Source: a bacterium
GTDB lineage: Bacteria > Armatimonadota > Abditibacteriia > Abditibacteriales > Abditibacteriaceae
Reading direction: 5' to 3'
Assembly (NCBI GenBank): GCA_004172935.1
Contig: SDZD01000057.1
Coordinates: forward strand, 1 to 40,169
Length of the DNA: 40,169 nt
The position numbers and the translations under genes are program-made. The notes beneath the pieces were generated by a model that ran no database searches, was not told where the DNA came from, and saw only the letters and a list, made by a program, of their open reading frames with translations. Below are positions 8,844 to 17,084 of this stretch, one piece after another (within the stretch, counting starts at the first letter, position 1; each line of letters starts with the position of its first letter).

Positions 8844-9464
8844 ATGGGAAGACGAGGGGACGAACTGCGCGAACACATGCTCTGGGCCGCCACAGAGGTA
8901 TTCCTTGAGGTAGGCTTCGAACGGGCATCAATGGACGTTATCGCAGCCCGCGCCGAAACCACGAAGCGCACCCTGTATTCCCACTTCGAAAGCAAAGAGA
9001 ATCTCTTTTTTGCCGTTATCGAATTGGTGCGCGGACTAGTCTTAAACCGACTGAAATATCCACAGGATTACTCACAAGACCCAATCGAGGCGGTAACTCT
9101 ATTCTGCGCCCGCTATATCGAAATCCTTCGCTACGAACCCGCTGTGCAGATGTGCCGCGTCAGCATTTCGGAAGCCGCCCGCTTCCCCCAGGGGGCGGCG
9201 CAACACTTCGACGCATTGTTCACCGAAGCCCATTCGCGCCTGAGCAACTTTCTACAGAAAACACTGGGGCTGACGGATAGCATCGGCGACGAAACTGCCT
9301 GGAAACTTCTCGGCCAACTTCTCTACCCTGGCCTTCTCCGTTCCCTCTTCGGAGTGAACGAGTTAGCCAAAAGCTATAACCCGGACGAGAAAGTATTTGA
9401 CGTAGACCTCCCCCCCATCCGCAAGGCAGTAGAGGATATGTTCGAGTCTCTCCCCAAACGATAA
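8844..9464 (+). CDS. TetR/AcrR family transcriptional repressor
   Basis: A 206-residue one-component regulator. The N-terminal TetR_N domain (about residues 8-54) has the helix-turn-helix MDVIAARAETTKRTLYSHF. The C-terminal ligand and dimer domain, about residues 80-200, resembles the AefR-like group but its ligand cannot be read from the sequence. The ATG is preceded by GAGG at 8829-8832, and TATAAT at 8822-8827 could be a -10 box, although its start point would fall at the ribosome site. It is transcribed away from the VOC/aldo-keto reductase genes, with the palindrome at 8787-8801 between them, and most likely represses that operon and itself. Confidence 0.92.
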   Translation: MGRRGDELREHMLWAATEVFLEVGFERASMDVIAARAETTKRTLYSHFESKENLFFAVIELVRGLVLNRLKYPQDYSQDPIEAVTLFCARYIEILRYEPAVQMCRVSISEAARFPQGAAQHFDALFTEAHSRLSNFLQKTLGLTDSIGDETAWKLLGQLLYPGLLRSLFGVNELAKSYNPDEKVFDVDLPPIRKAVEDMFESLPKR

Positions 9465-9539
9465 CTGGACAATTGAAACAAGCGCCATGATTTGTCGATA
9501 GCGGGAACGATATTTCTCCCCCCTCGTTGAAAATCACAG

Positions 9540-10001
9540 ATGAAACGCTCGATTTCGCCGGTCTTTTTTGTGTGGACGCTCATTGGAACTGTCGCTGTGG
9601 CAGCATGGAGCGGCTATCAGGGTGCGCCCACCGAAGTTGTGGCCGCCAAAGGCGAAATCGCTTGGCAACCCGGCTTTGAAGCAGCGCTTCAAAAAGCGCG
9701 CGAAGAAAAGAAACCCGCCCTCATCGTTTTCGAGTCCGACACTTGCACCTTCTGCAAGAAGATGGACAAAACCACGTGGCGCGACCAACGTGTTCAAGAC
9801 CAGACGCGCGGCTGGGTGCCCGTTAAAGTGAACGGCGAAAAGCGCACCGACTTGCTCCAGGCATACGGCGTGTCAGGCTTCCCCACAGCGATATTAGTGG
9901 GCGGCGACGGCAAACCCTTCGCAGGCCGCGAAGGCTACATCGAACCCACCGAATTCGCTGAATTCCTCGAAAAAAGCCGCTCGAAATGGAAGAGCAGCTA
10001 A
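9540..10001 (+). CDS. Membrane-anchored thioredoxin-like protein
   Basis: A 153-residue predicted periplasmic thiol-disulfide protein. Residues 7-24 form a hydrophobic N-terminal anchor or signal segment. The thioredoxin fold follows with the active site DTCTFCKKM (Cys69, Cys72) and the cis-Pro loop in GVSGFPTAILVGGDG. The layout resembles the Thioredoxin_7 / DsbD C-terminal type, in which such proteins reduce or transfer electrons to exported cysteines. No cysteine-rich partner or cytochrome gene is adjacent, so its partner is unknown. The start ATG has no clear Shine-Dalgarno. The stop codon lies inside the inverted heptad repeat that follows. Confidence 0.85.
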   Translation: MKRSISPVFFVWTLIGTVAVAAWSGYQGAPTEVVAAKGEIAWQPGFEAALQKAREEKKPALIVFESDTCTFCKKMDKTTWRDQRVQDQTRGWVPVKVNGEKRTDLLQAYGVSGFPTAILVGGDGKPFAGREGYIEPTEFAEFLEKSRSKWKSS

Positions 10002-10114
10002 AAGCTAAAGCTCTTAGCTGTTGGCTATTAGCTTTTAGCTCACTCACCGAACTGAATTAATCACGCTTTAGCGAGTGCCCTTAATTACATGAGCGGCCAA
10101 CAGCTAAGAGCTTT
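9996..10114. repeat. Inverted and heptad repeat cluster
   Basis: AGCTAAAAGC (9996-10005) is the exact inverse of GCTTTTAGCT (10031-10040). Heptads of the form CTNTTRG fill 10011-10038. The 19 bases at 10007-10025 (AAAGCTCTTAGCTGTTGGC) recur exactly, inverted, at 10096-10114. It lies between two converging genes, overlaps the stop codons of both, and may act as a two-way transcript end. Related heptads occur at 6122-6151. Confidence 0.75.
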
Positions 10115-10448
10115 ACTCGTAAACCGTTTCTCCTACCGGATAACAAATTAGTTCGACAGCGTTGCCGTCGGGGTCATTGACGTAAATGCCTTTCGTGCCA
10201 TCGCGATGCTCATCGATAGGCTTCCCTGCGTTTTTGGCTGCCAGCTCCAGCGTGGCCTCATCGACACGCATTGCAACGTGGGGTGGATGCTGCGTGGGCG
10301 TCACCAACGCGAGCTTTCCCTGTCCGAGTAGTAAGAAGGCCCACGTGCGGTCTTGGTATAAAATTTCGGCGCCGAAATTTTCGACGTAGTAGCGCACGCT
10401 ATGCGCGATGTCGTTCGAGGGAACGGCGACATGATCGAGTTCAAACAT
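10113..10448 (-). CDS. Glyoxalase/bleomycin-resistance type VOC protein
   Basis: A 111-residue single-domain protein of the vicinal oxygen chelate superfamily. It begins MFELDHVAVPSNDIAHSVRYY, a typical first beta-alpha unit with a metal-ligand-type His6 (quoted part MFELDHVAVPSNDIAH), and ends VNDPDGNAVELICYP, where the Glu is the usual second-half ligand. Family members include lactoylglutathione lyases, dioxygenases and antibiotic-binding proteins, and the substrate cannot be told from the sequence. It stands alone, converging with the thioredoxin-like gene across the inverted repeat. It is not closely similar to the PhnB-like protein at 8338-8763. Confidence 0.88.
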   Translation of the reverse strand: MFELDHVAVPSNDIAHSVRYYVENFGAEILYQDRTWAFLLLGQGKLALVTPTQHPPHVAMRVDEATLELAAKNAGKPIDEHRDGTKGIYVNDPDGNAVELICYPVGETVYE

Positions 10449-10568
10449 GGAATTGGCAAGCAGCGAAAAGCAACGTCACGAAAATTTGGATTTCTCTCTC
10501 CAAAATCTCAAGCCATAACGAGCGTAGATTGCTAATATGTCTGCCACATAACTCGCAATTACTCTTCG

Positions 10569-12269
10569 ATGCCGTCTCGTCGCTCTTCGCCCTCATCCTC
10601 GCCAGCCGCGCAAAATCGCGTCCAACCACGCACAGCGCCCATATCGCCCGCCGTCAAGGCGCGGCGCAGGGCACGCACGCGGCGCCGTCAGGCCATCATC
10701 CTCAGCGGTACTCTGCTATTGGCCCTCATGGTGAGCAGTGGCGTAATCATCAAACGTCGATTTTTCAGCCCCAAAAGCCCCAGAGTGCAGGCGGCAGCCC
10801 TGCCCCACTCGCTCGACCCCGCGATTGCCGCCGCCGAAAAATCGGCCAAAGTCCAGAGTTGCGATGTCGCTGTCTTAGGCGGCACCCCATCGGGTGTAGC
10901 AGCAGCCCTGGCAGCAGCCCGCGCAGGCGCCAAAGTCGTCCTAGTCGAACCGCGCCCGCTTCTGGGCGGCGATATGACCTATGCGTGGATTAACCAATTC
11001 GATGTACCGGTTAAAGGGCTTAAATCCGACCACTCCCCTATCGACTACGGCATATTCGGCGAGTTCTACAACAAACTCGGCATCGCCTTCAAACCCGAAC
11101 AGGCCCGCGACCTCATCGAAGCCAAACTCAAAGCCGAACCCAATATTCAGGTGATGCGCAACACGCCTATCCAACACATCACTCTGGACGATGGACGTAT
11201 GCGCGCCGCCCTGCTCCGTCCGGCGGGCCAAAAATGGATACGCCTGATGGCGAGCGCTTGGGTCGATGCCAGCAACGACGGCGACTTCGCCGCCAAAGCG
11301 GGCAGCGGCTTCTTTCTGGGCCGCGAACAGGCCAACCCCGACCGCGCCATGCAAGCGGCGGGTCTGTTCTTCAAACTCAAAAACATCAACTGGGCCAAAA
11401 TCCGCAACTACACCCACCAGCAACGCGCGATTCCCCTCCGCGAGGCCCTCGAAGAAAAGCCGACCATTCTGGCCTCCGCCGATGCCCGCTTGCGCGGCAA
11501 AAATGTCGTGCTGACTTTAGGTGGTGGCACTGGCCCCTACGCATGGGAACGCGGCGACATCGTCAAACCCTATAAACCCAAAATGCCCGACGCCGAAGTC
11601 ATGAGCATCAACTTTGGGCGCGTCGGAAAAAAGGAGGCCATCCTCAACACCCTGAACATTCTGGGAGTGAACGGCCTCACCCGCTATTCGCGTTTGCATG
11701 GGCGCAAACAGGCCATTCGCGAACTCGGCTACCTCGTGCCATTCCTCAAGCGCCGAATGCCGGGACTCGAAAACGCGGAGTTAGCGGGCGTCGCCCCCGA
11801 ACTCTATATTCGCGAAACCCGCCACATTTCGGGCCTCACACAGTTGACGGCGGAGAACGTTAAAAACACCACGATGTTCCCCGACCGCATCGCCCTGTGC
11901 GCCTACTCGATGGACTTGCACCCCTACAAACCCCACGAGCCACCATCGGGCACGCGCCGTTGGGTCTTCACCATGCCCCTCAAAGCGCTCATTCCCTTGC
12001 GCGTCGATGGCCTCTTCGTCGCCTCGCGCAGCCTGTCGGCCACATGGATGGCAGCGGGCGCCGCGCGCGTCATACCCGTCACGATGGCAGCCGGACAGGC
12101 TGCGGGCCTGTGTGCCGCCATGTGCGCCCAACAAGACGTGACTCCCCATCAATTCGCCGCCGACCCGAAAAAAATCGTCGAACTCCAAGACGCCCTCCGC
12201 AAACTCGGCGTCGATGTCGGCGACAATGCCCCCCTACTAGCCAGCCAAGCCCGCGCCCCGCAACGCTAA
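10569..12269 (+). CDS. Membrane-anchored FAD-dependent oxidoreductase (FAD_oxidored family)
   Basis: A 566-residue flavoprotein. A basic, Ser/Arg-rich N-terminus (residues 1-41) leads into one hydrophobic segment (about 42-61), so the catalytic domain is probably held outside the cytoplasmic membrane. The FAD-binding Rossmann segment is CDVAVLGGTPSGVAAALAAA (about 98-117), followed by the ADP-ribose acidic turn VLVEPRPLLGGD. The C-terminal FAD segment reads DGLFVASRSLSATWMAAG and GQAAGLCAAM. This matches the FAD_oxidored family, common near glycan or sulfatase genes in Planctomycetes, Verrucomicrobia and Armatimonadota and without a defined reaction. The Arg-rich run before the hydrophobic segment (RTRRRQAII) resembles but does not match a Tat motif. 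It is flanked by unrelated genes. Confidence 0.85.
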   Translation: MPSRRSSPSSSPAAQNRVQPRTAPISPAVKARRRARTRRRQAIILSGTLLLALMVSSGVIIKRRFFSPKSPRVQAAALPHSLDPAIAAAEKSAKVQSCDVAVLGGTPSGVAAALAAARAGAKVVLVEPRPLLGGDMTYAWINQFDVPVKGLKSDHSPIDYGIFGEFYNKLGIAFKPEQARDLIEAKLKAEPNIQVMRNTPIQHITLDDGRMRAALLRPAGQKWIRLMASAWVDASNDGDFAAKAGSGFFLGREQANPDRAMQAAGLFFKLKNINWAKIRNYTHQQRAIPLREALEEKPTILASADARLRGKNVVLTLGGGTGPYAWERGDIVKPYKPKMPDAEVMSINFGRVGKKEAILNTLNILGVNGLTRYSRLHGRKQAIRELGYLVPFLKRRMPGLENAELAGVAPELYIRETRHISGLTQLTAENVKNTTMFPDRIALCAYSMDLHPYKPHEPPSGTRRWVFTMPLKALIPLRVDGLFVASRSLSATWMAAGAARVIPVTMAAGQAAGLCAAMCAQQDVTPHQFAADPKKIVELQDALRKLGVDVGDNAPLLASQARAPQR

Positions 12270-12313
12270 CGTGGCGCAAGCGCTACCGACGTGACTCCCT
12301 CATCTATGCCCGC

Positions 12314-12736
12314 TTAGGAATCGGGGTTACTGGAAAACATCGCTCGCAACTCCGCGCTAAGGCGCTTAGGCTTCTTTGTCTGGCTGTCGATTGGAATCCA
12401 TAGTGTGCGGGCTGTAGCCAGAACCTGCCTATCGGTGGCGCGCAGGACTTCGGTATGGCGCTCGAAAAGTAGTCCCCTCGAAACTCCCAACCACGTTCTC
12501 AAAATCACATCGTCCCCCAAAAGAGCGGGCTGTTTATAGTCGATCTCATGCCTTGCCACGACCCACAAAATGGCTTCCTGATCTTCCCTGGAAGCCAGCA
12601 CTTCCCAGTGAGCGGTGGCGACTTCTTGCGCCCAACGCAAATAAACGGTGTTGTTGACATGCCCCATGAAATCAATATCGGCGGCTTCGACGCCCACCGT
12701 TTTCTCGTAGGACTGGACTGGTTCGTGAGTTGGCAT
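12314..12736 (-). CDS. YbgC-like acyl-CoA thioesterase (4HBT hotdog fold)
   Basis: A 140-residue cytosolic hydrolase of acyl-CoA thioesters. The 4-hydroxybenzoyl-CoA thioesterase active-site motif is DIDFMGHVNNTVYLRW, with the catalytic Asp22 and GHVNN at 25-29. The chain-length preference is unknown. The ATG at 12736 is the only start that keeps the motif intact, yet no Shine-Dalgarno is present and a 12-bp terminator hairpin ends eight bases before it. Expression therefore needs read-through of the upstream isomerase transcript, or a promoter within the hairpin region giving a very short leader. It converges with the FAD oxidoreductase gene. Confidence 0.9.
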   Translation of the reverse strand: MPTHEPVQSYEKTVGVEAADIDFMGHVNNTVYLRWAQEVATAHWEVLASREDQEAILWVVARHEIDYKQPALLGDDVILRTWLGVSRGLLFERHTEVLRATDRQVLATARTLWIPIDSQTKKPKRLSAELRAMFSSNPDS

Positions 12737-12744
12737 ATAAAGAA

Positions 12745-12774
12745 GAAGGCAAAGCCCGGTTAGGCTTTGCCTTC
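12745..12774 (-). terminator. Intrinsic terminator between isomerase and thioesterase genes
   Basis: Perfect 12-bp stem (12745-12756 with 12763-12774), loop of six bases, followed on the minus strand by TTCTTTAT. A second palindrome, AGGCCGAAATTCGGCCT (12782-12798), stands just before it, giving two hairpins in tandem behind the isomerase gene and directly before the thioesterase start. Confidence 0.8.
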
Positions 12775-12814
12775 AATATCAAGGCCGAAATTCGGCCTCT
12801 TGTCACAACTTGCT

Positions 12815-13684
12815 TTAGCTGTTGGCGCGGGCAATCAGTTCCTGCGCTGTTTCGACGGCGATGTGGAACGAATCGGCGGACGACATCGAGGCGAACGCCT
12901 CGTTGCGTGTCCCGCCCGGCCCCGTCGCGGCGACGGCTTTGGAGTTAGACAGGTGCGGTTCAACGGCAAGCGGGCCGCTCCAGCCACGGCTGATGGCGTC
13001 GCGCAAAATGCGCTCGACCTGTCCGTTGCCCTGCCCAACGGGCACGTGCTGGTTCTCGGTGGTCGAATCTTTCAGGTGCATCGAATCGGTCACGTCACGC
13101 AGCAATTCCCAGATTTCCCACACATCTTCGCCGCTCTGGTTGTAGTTATCGAAATCGAAGATGGTGGCAAAGTTCTCGTTGCGCAGTTCAGCGAGTTTTT
13201 TCACATCGCGACCGAAATCGCCGAAGATGTGGCGCTCGTTCTCGTGATAAAGCTTCAATCCCAGAGCTTTGGCCTCATCGCGCAGTTGCCCCAATCGGTC
13301 GAGAGAAATGGCTTCCCATTCGCTTTTGGCCGCTTCGTGTTTGTTGAAGTAGGAAAAAATTCGTACCGCGTAGCAATCGAACAACGGAGCCAGTTCGCCC
13401 AGATGACGCAGCTTTTTCAGGTCGATGTCGAAATCGTCGGCGATGTCAATCTTGCCTAGAGGTGAGCCGAACATTTGCACGCCCAGCCCTGCCTCGTCCA
13501 GTTTGGCTTTGGCCGCACTCGCTTTTTCGGTGGGAAAAATCGAGATATTGAAACCATCAAGCGAGCGCAAATCGACGAATTGCAGGTTGGCTCGCTTCGC
13601 CGCTTCGATCTGGGCGTCAAGAGAGTCGCCCGCTTCATCAGAAAACGCCGACAGCGTCCATTGAGCCGGAAGTTGAATTTCCAT
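12815..13684 (-). CDS. Sugar phosphate isomerase/epimerase-like TIM-barrel protein
   Basis: A 289-residue member of the xylose isomerase-like / AP endonuclease 2 superfamily, usually cytosolic metal-dependent isomerases or epimerases of sugars and related polyols. Likely metal ligands are the Glu in LYHENERHIFGD, the Asp in ATIFDFDNYNQ, the His in DSMHLKDS and the Glu in PLAVEPHLS, spaced as in the family. The start SAFSDEAGDSLDAQI forms the first barrel strand and helix. The substrate is unknown. Tandem hairpins follow the stop. No sugar transporter or kinase is adjacent that would name the pathway. Confidence 0.82.
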   Translation of the reverse strand: MEIQLPAQWTLSAFSDEAGDSLDAQIEAAKRANLQFVDLRSLDGFNISIFPTEKASAAKAKLDEAGLGVQMFGSPLGKIDIADDFDIDLKKLRHLGELAPLFDCYAVRIFSYFNKHEAAKSEWEAISLDRLGQLRDEAKALGLKLYHENERHIFGDFGRDVKKLAELRNENFATIFDFDNYNQSGEDVWEIWELLRDVTDSMHLKDSTTENQHVPVGQGNGQVERILRDAISRGWSGPLAVEPHLSNSKAVAATGPGGTRNEAFASMSSADSFHIAVETAQELIARANS

Positions 13685-13847
13685 CTTCGGAAATTTTAAC
13701 TCTCTTAACCCCTAAAACCGGTAACAAGCCAGAAATTTAACTGCAAGTTTTTCGGGAGCAGCGCGAAGTTACGGCCAAACATAGCCAAAATGGGCAATCT
13801 ATCATGGATTGCCTCTCGTATTTCTGAGTCTCTAGAACGACTAAAAA

Positions 13848-14438
13848 CTATGCGAGCGAGAAAGTAACATTGCGATTGCGACAATTCGGACACATCGCGA
13901 TTTTATTGCCCTGTGTGTCGGTCGACTCGAATTTCCATACTGGCCCCAGATAACCGCAAGCATCGCAGCGCACGAACCCGGCAGGGAGTCCCATAGAAGG
14001 CGCAGCCTCTTCTTCGACCGGGGTGGTCGTTGTCGGTATCCCGTAGCGATACACGCGACGCAAGTTGGCGATGACGCGCGCCGTCAACAGCTTGGGGTTG
14101 AATGGCTTGGGAATATAGTCGTCGGCTCCCACTTTGAAGCCCTTCATCTGCGACTCATCGGTGTCGGCAGCCGTCATCATCAAAATCGGCACTGCCGATG
14201 TACCACGTACTTTTTCGACCAACTCATGCCCCGACAAACCGGGCATGTTGATGTCGGTGAGAACGAGATGGGGATCAACCTGAGCGAACTGACTCCACGC
14301 CTCCAATCCGTCGCGCGCATTGAATATCTCAAAACCCGCCATTTTGAGATGAACACTGACCAACTTCGCAATAGAAGGGTCGTCTTCGGCAATAAGGATA
14401 CGGAACCGATTGTCGGAAGGAATATCTGGAAGGCGCAT
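13848..14438 (-). CDS. Response regulator receiver with C-terminal zinc ribbon
   Basis: A 196-residue protein with an N-terminal CheY-like receiver (residues about 12-130): acidic pocket AEDD, phosphoacceptor Asp62 in VLTDINMPG, Thr in LMMTAAD and Lys in YIPKPFNP. After a short linker rich in Thr, Pro and Glu comes a zinc-ribbon-like end, RCDACGYLGP and MCPNCRNRN, giving two CxxC pairs 22 residues apart. There is no known DNA-binding or enzymatic output domain, so the ribbon may bind nucleic acid or a protein. A partner kinase is not adjacent; the nearest is at 20231-21553 on the other strand. It is 51 bases downstream of the phosphotyrosine phosphatase gene and may share its transcript. Confidence 0.88.
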   Translation of the reverse strand: MRLPDIPSDNRFRILIAEDDPSIAKLVSVHLKMAGFEIFNARDGLEAWSQFAQVDPHLVLTDINMPGLSGHELVEKVRGTSAVPILMMTAADTDESQMKGFKVGADDYIPKPFNPKLLTARVIANLRRVYRYGIPTTTTPVEEEAAPSMGLPAGFVRCDACGYLGPVWKFESTDTQGNKIAMCPNCRNRNVTFSLA

Positions 14439-14489
14439 AAAAAAGCAGGTTGGCCCCGTCTCAATTTTTCAAGTTAAGTCAATTAACTC

Positions 14490-14957
14490 CTAAATATCAA
14501 ACGACTGGCGAATGTGTTCTAGGAGCCTGGTACACCCAACGCGCACCAACTGATAAACCCCATCAAAATCGCCCGTGTAATACGGGTCGGGCACATTTTT
14601 CTCCACCGCGTCTGGTACATAGTCCAATAAACGTGCCACTTGAGCGCGCGGCGCCTCTCGTGACAATTCTAGCACATCACGAGAGTTACGTTCATCCATA
14701 GTCACAATGAAATCAAATGCCGTTAAATCTGCCAATTTCACCTGGCGGGCGCGCGAATCCACGGGCACCCCATTCTTCTTCAGAACGGCAAGAGTCCCCT
14801 TATGCGGTACATTCCCAACATGCCAATCCCCCGTGCCCGCCGAATCGACCTCGATACGGTCATCCAACTTCGCCTCACGCACCATTTGCAGGAAAACCGC
14901 CTCAGCCATCGGTGAGCGGCAGATATTGCCCAAACACACAAACAAAACGCGAATCAT
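14490..14957 (-). CDS. Low-molecular-weight protein-tyrosine phosphatase
   Basis: A 155-residue cytosolic phosphatase of the Wzb/YfkJ/arsenate-reductase fold. The P-loop is VCLGNICRS (Cys8-x5-Arg14-Ser15), and the general acid is Asp124 in VPDPYYTGDFD. Such enzymes dephosphorylate tyrosine kinases that control exopolysaccharide export, or stress proteins; the substrate here is unknown. It is the usual length and appears intact. It is downstream of the metallophosphoesterase gene by 51 bases. A partial copy of its first codons and upstream DNA, lacking the P-loop, lies at 19946-20027. Confidence 0.93.
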   Translation of the reverse strand: MIRVLFVCLGNICRSPMAEAVFLQMVREAKLDDRIEVDSAGTGDWHVGNVPHKGTLAVLKKNGVPVDSRARQVKLADLTAFDFIVTMDERNSRDVLELSREAPRAQVARLLDYVPDAVEKNVPDPYYTGDFDGVYQLVRVGCTRLLEHIRQSFDI

Positions 14958-15008
14958 GCTCTAAGTCAAACGCACAAGCACACATCGCGGGTGTTTGATT
15001 CTTCGCCT

Positions 15009-16208
15009 TTAGGCTTTGGTAGACAATGCGATTAGGTCGCGCGTCTTCCACTCATTTTGGCCTATGCCACTGAATAATTGCGCCTTCACACTCTCGCGCC
15101 CGATGGTGATAACGGCGTAACCAGGTGCATCGGCATATTCAAAGTGAGTGATTGACGGGGCTTCTGCCGCCAGAGATGCGCGGCGCTCCGCTTCGGTATC
15201 GGGAGAGAAATTTGGTTCCACACTAATCTGATCAGGGGTATAAGCCTCTACTCCTTCAAGTTGAGTTCGCGGTTTCTCGTTGGGTTTGTCCAAAATGCTG
15301 GACAGCGCGAGTTGCACGAACCCATCTTCATTTTGGCCAGTGCGGCGCGAAATGACGTTATGCCTGTGAATATGGCCCCCTAAAACCAACGCCTTATGTG
15401 CCCCAAGCACCTTAAGTAGACGGGCGCGCTGTTCGGCCTCGCGCGCTCTGGAATAGATGTGCCACGTCGAACGGGCACCATAAGGCACGACAGGAGGGTG
15501 GATAAGCACGAACTTTCGACGGGCCTTGCTTTGAGCCAGCGTAGTTTCAAGCCACTCCAAACTCGCCGTATCATAGGCATCAAAAAACGCGAACAGCGAG
15601 TCGCCACTCTCCATCGCGAAGAAGGCTTGAGCCGGAGTCGCACTTTGCGGAGCAAGGCGACGCAACTGCTCGCCTAGAAAAGGCAGAAATACCTGTTGAT
15701 AGGCTTCGACGGAACCAGGCCCTGTGACATCATGGTTTCCCTTGCAGAACAAAAAGGGAGCGCCCAAATTCGCTTCTTGAATCCACTGTATAGCTTCGCG
15801 CGCCTGAAGGTTTGCAAGTTCCGGCGTGCCACACAACCCCTCAACAATATCCCCTACCTGCAACACAAACCGCACTGGTGCGGCAGTTTTTGCGCGTTCT
15901 TCGACAGTTTTCTTAACCTCGGCAAGTAACAGGGGATGGACCTCTGCCGTGATACGGCTGTAGTTCTCGATCTGGCGCCAATCGTTGGGCTTTTCGCGAG
16001 CAACCCACTCACGGTCATGATGGGCCAAACGGTCGAAATGCAAATCTCCCAGAAGAACGAAGGACCATGATTCGCCATTTGCAGCTAGAGTTGGGGCCTT
16101 TGTTGTATCGGGTGCCGCTAACCCCACGCGCGACGCAGCCACGGCGGCACCAGCGGTAGCAGTGGCTGCAAGCAAAGTTCGGCGAGTGAGTTTGGTATAG
16201 GTGTTCAT
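15009..16208 (-). CDS. Tat-exported calcineurin-like metallophosphoesterase
   Basis: A 399-residue predicted exported phosphoesterase. The N-terminus has a twin-arginine signal (LTRRTLLAATATAGAAVAAS) with a likely cleavage near GLAAP at residue 32. The metallophosphoesterase motifs follow in order: GDLHFD (54-59), QVGDIVEG, KGNHDVTG, LIHPPVV and LGGHIHRHN, so the two-metal centre is complete. The substrate (phosphate ester, nucleotide, lipid or glycan phosphate) is not defined. It is the last of an alternating run pilin-phosphoesterase-pilin-phosphoesterase behind a GntR/LacI-type regulator. It shares the fold but little detailed sequence with the 17085-17951 protein. Confidence 0.9.
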   Translation of the reverse strand: MNTYTKLTRRTLLAATATAGAAVAASRVGLAAPDTTKAPTLAANGESWSFVLLGDLHFDRLAHHDREWVAREKPNDWRQIENYSRITAEVHPLLLAEVKKTVEERAKTAAPVRFVLQVGDIVEGLCGTPELANLQAREAIQWIQEANLGAPFLFCKGNHDVTGPGSVEAYQQVFLPFLGEQLRRLAPQSATPAQAFFAMESGDSLFAFFDAYDTASLEWLETTLAQSKARRKFVLIHPPVVPYGARSTWHIYSRAREAEQRARLLKVLGAHKALVLGGHIHRHNVISRRTGQNEDGFVQLALSSILDKPNEKPRTQLEGVEAYTPDQISVEPNFSPDTEAERRASLAAEAPSITHFEYADAPGYAVITIGRESVKAQLFSGIGQNEWKTRDLIALSTKA

Positions 16209-16295
16209 GCTATCGACTTGTTACTTTTGAGAAAGCTAAACCGGATTAGAAAGAGTGGGAGGTAGCTTTTCTCCGCGCTCCAAAACGCACAATAA

Positions 16296-17066
16296 TTAGA
16301 AGCTCGCGTCGTCTTCAACCGTAAAGAGAGGCATCACGCCAAAAGAGTTTGTTTTAGCAACGACGCTGGTACGCAGCCATTTGGCATGGCCGTCAACGAA
16401 CCCGAAGTTCGATCCATCGAAGTGGCGCCCGACGAAACTCTGAGTGGCCGTCGAAGTACGCCGAATATTCGGTGCGTTGTTTGAGGCATCGTAAGGCGGC
16501 GACACGTTAATAGTGATGTCCGCTTTGCTGGCGCTGTAAACGATGTACTGCCCAGGCGTGTCACCGAAAACTACTGTTTCGGCGGGCACTGGCATCGCGG
16601 CCAGAGATAGGCCGGGGTTAGTGTTGGCGTTGCCGACTGGTGGAGTGGTCTCGTAGCCATCAACTGTTGTGCCGGGCGAGGTGTACAGGCTGTTGTAGCC
16701 AAACGAGACGTTCGATTTGCCACGATTGATGTTCGTCGCATCACTTGGCTGCCATTCGCCCCCCAGATTAGCAGAAGGGCATCCAGAGAAAATCTGATTG
16801 TTCTTGGTATAAGGCACTAGCAAATCTGTCCAACAAGGGCAATTCGAACTGGTGTGAATACGCGGAGTTCGGTCGTCGTAGTCCGCTGTATACATCTGGT
16901 AAGCCAGACCAATCTGCTTGATGCTCGACAAACAGGATGTTCGGCGCGCGTTCTCGCGGGCACGGGCAAACACAGGAAACAGAATCGCTGCCAGAATTGC
17001 GATAATTGCAATAACAACCAACAATTCTATGAGTGTGAAGGCTTTATTATATTTGATTTTTTGCAT
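16296..17066 (-). CDS. Prepilin-like protein with H-x9-DG type C-terminus
   Basis: A 256-residue exported protein with a type IV pilin-like N-terminus. A short basic leader is followed by the prepilin peptidase site KA/FTLIE, with Glu at position +5, and a hydrophobic helix that runs into ILFPVFARARENARRTSC. The globular part ends with VGRHFDGSNFGFVDGHAKWL. This layout matches the DUF1559-like / H-X9-DG paralogues that are very numerous in Armatimonadota and Planctomycetes and whose role is unknown; pseudopilins of a secretion or adhesion apparatus are one idea. The residue before the cut is Ala instead of Gly. It starts 18 bases after the second phosphoesterase gene, so it probably shares its transcript. 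Confidence 0.9.
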   Translation of the reverse strand: MQKIKYNKAFTLIELLVVIAIIAILAAILFPVFARARENARRTSCLSSIKQIGLAYQMYTADYDDRTPRIHTSSNCPCWTDLLVPYTKNNQIFSGCPSANLGGEWQPSDATNINRGKSNVSFGYNSLYTSPGTTVDGYETTPPVGNANTNPGLSLAAMPVPAETVVFGDTPGQYIVYSASKADITINVSPPYDASNNAPNIRRTSTATQSFVGRHFDGSNFGFVDGHAKWLRTSVVAKTNSFGVMPLFTVEDDASF

Positions 17067-17084
17067 GAATTCGCTTTGATAAGG

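Noticed and set aside
9996..10114. Insertion-sequence ends
   Set aside because: The inverted 19-base copies enclose only 70 bases with no transposase and look like heptad repeats.
10271..10993. 240-residue plus-strand frame over the VOC and FAD oxidoreductase starts
   Set aside because: It crosses two convincing genes in other frames, and is Arg/Ser-rich as antisense or shifted frames usually are.
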